Part shown: positions 57,233-64,000 of the stretch, one piece after another | How positions within the stretch are numbered: the first letter of the stretch is position 1 | How the letters are laid out: each line of letters starts with the position of its first letter | Origin: Methylacidiphilum kamchatkense Kam1 | GTDB lineage: Bacteria; Verrucomicrobiota; Verrucomicrobiia; Methylacidiphilales; Methylacidiphilaceae | Length of the DNA stretch: 64,000 bases | NCBI RefSeq assembly: GCF_007475525.1 | Contig: NZ_CP037899.1 | Span: 992,001 to 1,056,000, forward strand | Direction of reading: 5' to 3' | Program-made: the position numbers and the translations under genes | Notes under the pieces: generated by a model | Databases searched by the model: none | What the model saw: only the letters and a program-made list of their open reading frames with translations | Told to the model about the DNA's origin: nothing

Positions 57233-58560
57233 TTTTCAATCTTTGCTTTTTCCAATAAAAAATCTAAAACTTTTTGATTAAAAACCTCATTCACTAGAGC
57301 GTTTAACTCTTCAGAAGGAAGTTTCTTTAAAAATTGTTTTGGTTCCATCCTTTGTTTTAATGCCTGGTTATGAATTGCAATTGCTAAATCATCTTTGGTT
57401 ACGGAAATGTTTTCTTTTTTCGCTATTTCTTCAAGAAGAAAATGCAATTTGGTTTTTCTTCTTGCCTGAATCAGAGCTTTAGAATAAATCTCTTCCTTTT
57501 TTTCTTCAAGAACAGCAAGAGGAGTCCCTTTTTGTTGCATGTCAACAATCACCTTTCTAAAAAGCCACTCGGCTTCTTTTTCTACTTCAGATTCTGGAAG
57601 TGAGAAATCGGAAGAAGACAACAAATAATCAATAATTTTTAACTTCTGTCTGTGACGAGCCTGCGACTCTTTACTTTGTTTTATGGATTTTTCTATCGCT
57701 TCCACAAACTCTTTTTTATTGAGACCTGCAACCTCCTGGGTCAATTCATCTGAAAGAACAGGTAAGATTTTTGATTTGATGGCGTGAAGTTGTACAGTAT
57801 AGGTTACTTCCTTTCCTCGCAACGGCTCTAAAAACCAATCCTCAGGAAAACTGATCGCAAAGGTCTTGCTCTGCCCAGCTTCCATTCCAATCAATTGATC
57901 TGTGAAACCCGGTAAAAAAACTCCTTCTTTAATCAAAATCCATTGGTTCTCCCCTTTAGCCATCACACCCGCTGTTGGAAGCAGCTTGGAAAGTGGCTGA
58001 TTGTCCAGAGTCCCCACATAAGAGACAACTACAAAATCCCCATTGGCTACTGTTCTCCCATGAACATCGACAAAAGTGGCTTTCGATTCCATTATTGACT
58101 CGATGGCTTGATCGATCTCTTCTGGTTTGATTTCCGTATCTTCTTTAGGAACGGGAATATCGGTATATTTAGGGAGAGTAAAATCAGGTTTGGTATCAAT
58201 AATAGCTGAAAAAGAAAAAGGTTCTCCTGGTTGGTATCGAATGTTTTCTAGATCGATTAATGCAACCACGTCTATGTTATGTGCTTTAATAGCTTTTTCA
58301 TAAACAAGCTTGAGTAGTTCGTTTTCAGTTTTTCTGTCGATCTCTTTTTTATATATTTTTTCAACAACTTCCTTTGGTGCTTTTCCAACCCTAAAACCAG
58401 CGACTTTAGCCTTTTTAGCAAAATCAAGAACTATTTTCTCTCTTTCTGGGATTGTCTCTTCAAAAGGAATTTCAATATAAAGCCGTTTCCGACATCCCTT
58501 AATATCTTCAACTTTACAACCCAAAGAGGGTTTTTCCATAACATTCTCAGTCATTCCCAT
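57229..58560 (-). CDS. tig: Trigger factor
   Basis: 443 residues with the three-domain order. The ribosome-binding N-domain (1-130) includes [16 protein letters not shown], the helix-loop signature. An FKBP-like peptidyl-prolyl isomerase domain (about 150-235, [16 protein letters not shown]) follows, then the helical C-domain (about 240-443). It is a nascent-chain chaperone. First gene of the tig-clpP-clpX operon. Confidence 0.95.
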   Translation of the reverse strand: MGMTENVMEKPSLGCKVEDIKGCRKRLYIEIPFEETIPEREKIVLDFAKKAKVAGFRVGKAPKEVVEKIYKKEIDRKTENELLKLVYEKAIKAHNIDVVALIDLENIRYQPGEPFSFSAIIDTKPDFTLPKYTDIPVPKEDTEIKPEEIDQAIESIMESKATFVDVHGRTVANGDFVVVSYVGTLDNQPLSKLLPTAGVMAKGENQWILIKEGVFLPGFTDQLIGMEAGQSKTFAISFPEDWFLEPLRGKEVTYTVQLHAIKSKILPVLSDELTQEVAGLNKKEFVEAIEKSIKQSKESQARHRQKLKIIDYLLSSSDFSLPESEVEKEAEWLFRKVIVDMQQKGTPLAVLEEKKEEIYSKALIQARRKTKLHFLLEEIAKKENISVTKDDLAIAIHNQALKQRMEPKQFLKKLPSEELNALVNEVFNQKVLDFLLEKAKIEN

Positions 58561-59512
58561 AAACCTCCGTGTTGATGCTTAAGAGTAACCCTTTAAACAA
58601 CTTCATCGACCTTTAGAGCTTGTATGCTCTAGTTCATAAGATATAAATCTTTGCTTGATAAGCCTTCCTAGAACATTAATAGCTAGGAGTTCTTTAATTT
58701 CCAGGCCATAGTTCTGTCTTGCTAGCATAGAAAGATTGATCGCTACTGCTAGCCGTCCAAAAGACCATGGAACTATTTTTAACATTGTTAGCCTGTTTTC
58801 TTTAGAGATAATACTTAAAAAATATTACACCTAAATGGAATTAATTACCCCTATTTGCTCTTTTGTTTTAGTCAACTCAATTGATAAGTTATCAGTAGAG
58901 AGTAGACTTTTTTATTATTTATTAATAGCCTACTTTTAAAGCTATACAATTAATTAATTTTGATCCTTTTTTGTAGAATGGTGTAGAAATATCCTATCCA
59001 TTGACTGCAAGTAGGAGAAAAACTGTATCGATTGCTTCGCTGCTGACGGCTACAACTTAATGTTGTGGGGATGCATTGCTATTTGGCCAGTTATCCAACG
59101 TAAAAAAAAAGCCTGTATCGGTGTGCTTTAGTTAGTTAAGGCTATGTAAAGGCGCCATGCGCCCCTGCGATTATCTATGGATAGATGAGAATGTTCCTAC
59201 AATTCTAGCCTGTGTCTAGGTTTGTGACCCCTCTGCCTATTCTCAGTGTGTTTTCACAGGGATTGCATCCCATTGAGCTAGCAGGAAGCAAACCAACAAA
59301 AAAGTGCTTGCAATCAGGCTTCTTTTAAGATGGTCAAAGAGATTCGAAAAAATCAACCGTGCAAAAAACTAACCGAATCATCAAGGATGGGAAAAGACAT
59401 GGGTAGGCTAATAATTGGAACTATCAACTTTAGCAATACTCTGGAAGTTCAGTCAGAATACTGCTCGTTTAAATTCCAATGAGGGGCTACAAAACCTCTG
59501 ATTGACACTATC
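58561..59512. other. 950-base gap upstream of tig
   Basis: The longest empty stretch in the window. The part next to tig (58561-58980) is very AT-rich and should carry its promoter; a 60-codon minus-strand frame there (58603-58785) has no support. The right part (58980-59500) is more mixed in composition, with short broken frames on both strands, and looks like decayed sequence. I could not identify a tRNA, tmRNA or SRP RNA in it. Confidence 0.45.
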
Positions 59513-60445
59513 TTAGATACTTTTCTCTCTTAAATATCTTTCAGCGTCTATGGCAGCCATACAACCCATGCCAGCAGCGGTGACGGCTTGTCTGTAAACA
59601 CCATCTACACAATCGCCGCAGGCAAATACTCCAGCCACACTTGTTTTAGTTCCTTCGGTGGTTTTAATGAGCTTTTTTTCGTCCAGTTCTATTTTTCCTT
59701 CAAAAATTTGCGTGTTTGGTACATGTCCAATGGCTACAAAAAGGCCTCGACATTCCAATAAGTTGGTTGTTCCTTCTTTCACATTTCTCAACAAAACACC
59801 GGTAACTCTATCCTCTTTTGGATCTAAAACTTTCTCAATGACGCTATTCCATATCACTTTTATTTTTGGTTCATTCAGTACGCGTTCAGCCATAATAGAT
59901 GAGGCTCTCAGGGCATCTCTTCTATGTATCAGATAAACGACTGAAGCAAATCGGGTTAGATAAAGGGCTTCCTCACAAGCTGAATCTCCTCCACCTACTA
60001 CCACAAGAGGTTGGTTTCTAAAAACGGGCAATGCCCCATCACACGTTGCGCAATAACTAACACCTTTTGTTTCAAGTTCAGATTCACCAGGAACAGAAAG
60101 TTTTCTAGGTCTCGCCCCAACTGCAATAACTACTGCTTTTGTTTCAAGCCATTCATCATCTATTTTGACTCTCTTTATTTTTCCATTACACTGAAAATCG
60201 GTTACTACGGAAAGATATTTGACCCTGGTTCCAAATCTTTCGGCCTGTTTTCTCATCGCTTCCATTAGTTCTGGCCCCTGTATTCCTAAAGGAAAGCCAG
60301 GATAATTTTCAACAAGAGTTGTTGTTGTCAAAAGCCCGCCTGGTTCACTGCCCGTAACGAGGAGAGGGGAAAGCTTGGCTCGTGCAAGATAAATGGCCGC
60401 TGTCCAACCAGCACATCCTGAACCTATAATGATTACTTCTTCCAT
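59513..60445 (-). CDS. trxB: Thioredoxin reductase
   Basis: 310 residues. The FAD motif is IIGSGCAGWTAAIYLARA, the redox disulfide CATC is Cys132/Cys135 in YCATCDGALP, and the NADPH motif VVVGGGDSACEEALYL follows. The C-terminal FAD contact is GVFACGDCVDGVYRQAVTAAGMGC. It reduces thioredoxin, which in turn can supply the Msr enzymes. In the first FAD motif Cys11 replaces the usual Pro (GSGPAG becomes GSGCAG), an uncommon substitution. Confidence 0.94.
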   Translation of the reverse strand: MEEVIIIGSGCAGWTAAIYLARAKLSPLLVTGSEPGGLLTTTTLVENYPGFPLGIQGPELMEAMRKQAERFGTRVKYLSVVTDFQCNGKIKRVKIDDEWLETKAVVIAVGARPRKLSVPGESELETKGVSYCATCDGALPVFRNQPLVVVGGGDSACEEALYLTRFASVVYLIHRRDALRASSIMAERVLNEPKIKVIWNSVIEKVLDPKEDRVTGVLLRNVKEGTTNLLECRGLFVAIGHVPNTQIFEGKIELDEKKLIKTTEGTKTSVAGVFACGDCVDGVYRQAVTAAGMGCMAAIDAERYLREKSI

Positions 60446-60620
60446 GGAACCGATATTATAGATTATTTTTAAGTATTTAAATAAAGATAGTACATTGTTA
60501 TTAAAAACATTTTTTTAATAAAATGTATTTTAAGATAAATTAAAATATTGAAATTTTTAGTATTTTATTTAAAAAAAATTATTGACTTCATTTTTGTTTT
60601 GATTTGAATCTAAACTTCTA

Positions 60621-61946
60621 GTGACTTCAATACCATTGAACGCTCTATTTCAAAAAATTCAATTTATTCGGGATCATGTTCCACGGTCGGGATTAATTAA
60701 AGACAAAGAGTGGAAAATAAGTCCTTATAGTTTCTATTTAGAAGAGCGGTATGTGGAGATTCTCTACCGATTAGGTTTCTATTTGCAAAAGTTTTATGGA
60801 GCCGCCGACCTTCTCTATAAATGGAGCGTAAAAGGAAAGTCTCCTGCATTTATTGCTGAACTTTTAGATAAAGGAAAACCGGCAGATCTTATTAAAATTT
60901 CCAGAAGTGAAGAGCTAAAAAACGCTTTGCCTGTTGTCATTCGGCCTGATCTCATATTGACTGACGAAGGATTTGCGCTTTGCGAACTTGATAGCGTGCC
61001 GGGAGGCATTGGATTGACTGCTTGGCTTCAGGAGACCTATGGGCGATGGAATGATTTCTTGATTGGTGGAAGCGATGGGATGAAGCGAGGATTCAACAGT
61101 ATTTTCCCCGAAGGAGTGGTCGTTGTTTCTGAAGAGGCGATGACTTATTGGCCAGAATTTGAATATCTTGTAGGCAAAGACAGAATGCGTCATGCAGAAA
61201 GCTTCCGGTTTGATTCTGAACCGGTCTATCGGTTTTTCGAATGTTTTGATTGGGAAAAATTAACCGAAATCCGAAAAAGTTATTCTCCAGCTAAGCACAG
61301 GATTACTCCTCCTTTGAAGCCTTATTTAGAAGAAAAACTCCTGTTGGGGTTTTTTTGGGTCAGATCTTTGGCGGACTTTTGGAAAAGATACCTTACCGAA
61401 AAAGGGATGCGATTTTTACAGCAGATAATTCCTTATACATGGATAGTTGATCCATCGCCTCTTCCTTATAATGCGGTGCTGCCAGGACTTGAGGTGCAAA
61501 GTTGGAAGGAAGTGGGGGCATTTAGCCAATCGCAAAGAGAACTTGTATTGAAAGTTTCTGGTTTCAGCCCCTTAGCGTGGGGTTCTAGGGGTGTTTATAT
61601 CGGCTCCGATATGCCTGCCTCTCAGTGGCAAGAGAAAATCGCTACAGCTCTTGCTGATTTTCCTCATCATCCTTGGATCATGCAAAAATTCATTCGTGGC
61701 AAACTTGTCAGACATCCCTATGCTCAAGGCGAAAAAATAGAAGAAATGGAAGGAAGAGCTCGTGTTTCCCCTTATTATTTTGTCTTTGACTCAAAGGTGC
61801 ACCTTTGTGGGGTTCTGGTGACGATCTGCCCATCGGACAAAAAAATTATTCATGGGATGAAAGATGCGATTATTGTTCCTGCTTCTTATGGGAGAGAGGT
61901 ACAACAACACCAAAAAGAGCATAATGAGGTTTTGAAAGTTGGTTAA
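60621..61946 (+). CDS. Uncharacterised protein with ATP-grasp-like features
   Basis: 441 residues from a GTG start, not firmly recognised. VVIRPDLILTDEGFALCELDSVPGGIGLTAWLQETYG (residues about 106-142, abridged here as a motif) and a C-terminal WIMQKFIRGKLVRHPY resemble the reordered nucleotide-binding parts of circularly permuted ATP-grasp ligases, such as glutathionylspermidine-synthase-like proteins. If so, it would join an acid to an amine using ATP. It has no signal peptide. It ends 12 bases before the sucC ATG, which suggests co-transcription with succinyl-CoA ligase. Confidence 0.6.
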   Translation: MTSIPLNALFQKIQFIRDHVPRSGLIKDKEWKISPYSFYLEERYVEILYRLGFYLQKFYGAADLLYKWSVKGKSPAFIAELLDKGKPADLIKISRSEELKNALPVVIRPDLILTDEGFALCELDSVPGGIGLTAWLQETYGRWNDFLIGGSDGMKRGFNSIFPEGVVVVSEEAMTYWPEFEYLVGKDRMRHAESFRFDSEPVYRFFECFDWEKLTEIRKSYSPAKHRITPPLKPYLEEKLLLGFFWVRSLADFWKRYLTEKGMRFLQQIIPYTWIVDPSPLPYNAVLPGLEVQSWKEVGAFSQSQRELVLKVSGFSPLAWGSRGVYIGSDMPASQWQEKIATALADFPHHPWIMQKFIRGKLVRHPYAQGEKIEEMEGRARVSPYYFVFDSKVHLCGVLVTICPSDKKIIHGMKDAIIVPASYGREVQQHQKEHNEVLKVG

Positions 61947-61958
61947 TTGTTAGGCTTT

Positions 61959-62147
61959 ATGAACTTACTTGAGTATGCTGCAAAAGAGCTGTTAGTAAAA
62001 GAAGGGGTCCCTGTTGCTCAATATGGGGTTGCAGAAACCCCGGAGGCAGCCTTCGACATTGCTTGTAAGCTTACTAAAAGACCTTTGGTTGTTAAAGCAC
62101 AGATAGCTGCAGGGGGAGAGGTAAAGGAAGATTTCTTAATGGACTAG
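61959..62147 (+). CDS. sucC: Succinyl-CoA ligase beta subunit, 5' fragment (frameshifted)
   Basis: The ATG at 61959 opens MNLLEYAAKELLVKEGVPVAQYG, the normal SucC N-terminus. The ATP-grasp segment RPLVVKAQIAAGG follows. At the G5 tract (62112-62116) the frame slips: the family sequence continues GGRGKGRFLNGLEGG, found only in the next frame, and this frame ends at a TAG at 62145. One added G restores it. A TTG at 61947 in the same frame is an unlikely start. As written the fragment is too short (62 residues) to function. Confidence 0.88.
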   Translation: MNLLEYAAKELLVKEGVPVAQYGVAETPEAAFDIACKLTKRPLVVKAQIAAGGEVKEDFLMD

Positions 62148-62155
62148 AGGGAGGA

Positions 62156-63142
62156 GTGAAGATTTGTCAAAGTCCAGAAGAAGTCAAACAAATTGCCCAA
62201 AGGATGATTGGCTCTATTTTAGTGACTGCTCAAACTGGAGAGCAGGGACAATTAGTTAAAAAAGTGCTTGTTAGCGAATCTATCGATATAAGCTCAGAAA
62301 TTTATCTCTCTATCTCCTATAGCCATTCGACTGCTTCGTTGCTTCTCATGGGAAGCCGTGCTGGTGGAGTCGAAATCGAAAAGATTGCTGTGGAAAATCC
62401 TCAAGCGATTGTTAAAAAATTTGTTTTGCCTGATTATTCCCTCTGGGATTTTCAAGCCAGAGAGTTTGGATTAGATCTTGGATTCAGAGGTAAGGAACTC
62501 GTTGAGCTTTCTCGCATCCTAAAATCGCTTTATAAGACTTTTATCAAATACGATGCAAGTCTCTGCGAAATCAATCCTCTAGCGATGGATAGGGAAAGGA
62601 AATTTTGGGCATTAGATGCCAAAATAACGATAGATGACAATGCTTTGTTTAGGCAGAAAGAGCTTTTAGCCTACCGTTTCGAAACGATTTATGATCCACA
62701 AGAAGTGGAAGCGATTCGTTCTGGAGTCAACTATGTCGGACTAGATGGTCAGATTGGTTGTATGGTCAATGGAGCCGGGTTGGCTATGGCTACTATGGAT
62801 ATTTTGGATCGTTTTGGAGGCAGACCCGCTAATTTTCTTGATGTTGGCGGGGGGGCAGATCAAAAGCAGGTGGAGAATGCTTTTCGTATTTTATTATCAA
62901 ATCGGAATTTAAAAGTGATTTTAATTAACATTTTTGGTGGGATCATGCGCTGCGATCTTATTGCGGAGGCAATCGTAGAGGCAACAAAGACTCATCGACC
63001 TTCTATTCCTTTGGTTATACGGCTGGAAGGGACACGAGTCAAAGAAGGAAAAGCAATTTTAGAAAACTCCTCCCTTGAGTATCTCTTCGCCGATGATCTT
63101 GAAGATGCGGCTCGAAAAGCCGTCCAATTCTTAAAAAAATAA
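62156..63142 (+). CDS. sucC: Succinyl-CoA ligase beta subunit, main part (frameshifted)
   Basis: 328 residues open from the GTG at 62156, but the true SucC frame extends back to about 62113. GQLVKKVLVSESIDISSEIYLSI, LCEINPLAMDRERKFWALDAKITIDDNALFRQ (metal-binding Glu-Asn and Asp), GCMVNGAGLAMATMDI and NIFGGIMRCDLIAEAIV are all SucC signatures. With SucD it couples succinyl-CoA hydrolysis to ATP or GTP formation. The repaired gene spans 61959-63142, about 394 residues, the usual SucC length. SucD follows 12 bases on. Confidence 0.92.
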   Translation: MKICQSPEEVKQIAQRMIGSILVTAQTGEQGQLVKKVLVSESIDISSEIYLSISYSHSTASLLLMGSRAGGVEIEKIAVENPQAIVKKFVLPDYSLWDFQAREFGLDLGFRGKELVELSRILKSLYKTFIKYDASLCEINPLAMDRERKFWALDAKITIDDNALFRQKELLAYRFETIYDPQEVEAIRSGVNYVGLDGQIGCMVNGAGLAMATMDILDRFGGRPANFLDVGGGADQKQVENAFRILLSNRNLKVILINIFGGIMRCDLIAEAIVEATKTHRPSIPLVIRLEGTRVKEGKAILENSSLEYLFADDLEDAARKAVQFLKK

Positions 63143-63154
63143 TTATAAATTCCT

Positions 63155-64000
63155 ATGGCTATTCTGCTAAGAAAAACAGATCGAGTAGTTGTTCAAGGGA
63201 TTACTGGAAAATACGGAGCGTTTCATACGCGACTCTGTATGGAATATGGGACAAAGATAACCGCAGGGGTAACCCCAGGAAAAGGGGGAGAATTTTTCGA
63301 AAATAATGTCCCTATTTTCGATACGCTTAAGGAAGCAAAAGAAAAAACGGATTGCAATGTTGCTCTCATTTTTGTTCCAGCTCCTTTTGCCGCTGATGCG
63401 ATGGTGGAAGCTGTAGATTGTCAGATGGATCTCATTATATGTATTACGGAGGGAATCCCAACCTTTGATATGGCAAAAGTCAAGCGTCTACTCTTTCAAG
63501 AAAATACCCGACTTGTTGGTCCTAATTGTCCTGGAATAATTACTCCGGGAGAATCAAAAGCAGGCATTATGCCTGGATACATTCATAAGCCGGGAAAGGT
63601 AGGGGTTGTTTCAAGGAGTGGCACCTTAACCTATGAAGCGGTATGGCAACTAACACAGTTAGGATTAGGACAGAGTAGTTGCGTAGGCATAGGTGGAGAT
63701 CCGATTCATGGCCTGTCCATTCGGGAAGTTGTGGAACTGTTTTGGGAAGACCCACAGACAGAAGCGGTTCTTATTATTGGAGAAATTGGAGGGGTGGAAG
63801 AACAAGAAGCCGCCAAGTGGATAAAAGAAAATCCAAAGAAACCCGTGGCAGCTTTTGTTGCTGGTCTTACAGCTCCTGTCGGTAAAAGGATGGGACATGC
63901 CGGGGCAATTATTCTTGGACAGTCAGGAACTGTTGCGGCTAAAATTGAGGCATTTAAGGAGGCTGGAATAAAAGTTATCCCCTCTGTGTCTGAAATAGGC
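63155..64000 (+). CDS. sucD: Succinyl-CoA ligase alpha subunit (partial, runs off the window)
   Basis: 282 residues are visible with no stop before the window ends. The start [25 protein letters not shown] is the CoA-binding N-domain. [20 protein letters not shown] and [19 protein letters not shown] are conserved. The phosphohistidine is His248 in [10 protein letters not shown]. Only a short C-terminal piece should be missing. The 12-base spacing after sucC shows the standard sucCD operon. Confidence 0.95.
   Translation, partial: MAILLRKTDRVVVQGITGKYGAFHTRLCMEYGTKITAGVTPGKGGEFFENNVPIFDTLKEAKEKTDCNVALIFVPAPFAADAMVEAVDCQMDLIICITEGIPTFDMAKVKRLLFQENTRLVGPNCPGIITPGESKAGIMPGYIHKPGKVGVVSRSGTLTYEAVWQLTQLGLGQSSCVGIGGDPIHGLSIREVVELFWEDPQTEAVLIIGEIGGVEEQEAAKWIKENPKKPVAAFVAGLTAPVGKRMGHAGAIILGQSGTVAAKIEAFKEAGIKVIPSVSEIG

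Noticed and set aside
58561-59512. tmRNA or SRP RNA in the largest gap
   Set aside because: I looked for tRNA-like ends, a T-arm and the SRP GGAAG/AGCAGCC signature, and found none.

Overview
The window looks like chromosomal DNA of a thermoacidophilic verrucomicrobial methanotroph, most likely Methylacidiphilum. This is inferred from a lanthanide-type methanol dehydrogenase (XoxF) followed by XoxJ and a cytochrome c/XoxJ fusion, from the AT-rich composition, and from gene content such as bactofilin, Kdo hydroxylase and a TreYZ/TreS/GlgB set. No database search was run. There are no phages, CRISPR arrays, rRNA operons or intact insertion sequences. The window is mostly core metabolism and housekeeping, with several decayed gaps.

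Layout. 0-3 kb: molybdate ABC transporter modABC. 3.2-3.6 kb: RNase P RNA (minus). 3.7-5.6 kb: HAD hydrolase and MFS exporter. 5.7-10.1 kb: methanol oxidation block xoxF, xoxJ, xoxGJ, then a pterin dehydratase; a possible small RNA lies at 10.5 kb. 10.7-18.5 kb: beta-hydroxyacid dehydrogenase and the pyruvate dehydrogenase genes (E3, E2, E1-beta, E1-alpha), split by an opposing coiled-coil/TPR gene. 18.6-24.2 kb: class-III aminotransferase, Dabb protein, bactofilin, and a minus-strand run DksA-like / S18 / L28 / small protein / Kdo hydroxylase. 24.2-40.7 kb: pgi and a trehalose/glycogen region (treY, treZ, treS-maltokinase, glgB) that encloses a tRNA-Leu and an NtrC-type two-component system. 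40.7-45.7 kb: mntH, mntR and aconitase. 45.7-51.3 kb: gap-pgk-tpiA-secG followed by an oligopeptide-binding lipoprotein and an alpha/beta-hydrolase-like protein. 51.4-60.4 kb: MsrB-MsrA fusion, CutA, MnmA, the tig-clpP-clpX operon and thioredoxin reductase. 60.6-64 kb: an ATP-grasp-like orphan and sucC-sucD (sucD runs off the window).

Working together: methanol from methane oxidation would be oxidised in the periplasm by XoxF, with electrons passing to the cytochrome domain of XoxGJ. Pyruvate dehydrogenase, aconitase, succinyl-CoA ligase and lower glycolysis handle central carbon. TreY/TreZ and TreS-Mak interconvert glycogen, maltose and trehalose as reserve or compatible solute.

Two genes, treS and sucC, are each broken by an apparent one-base deletion in a C or G homopolymer. 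Both can be repaired by adding one base, so a sequencing error is the first explanation to test.
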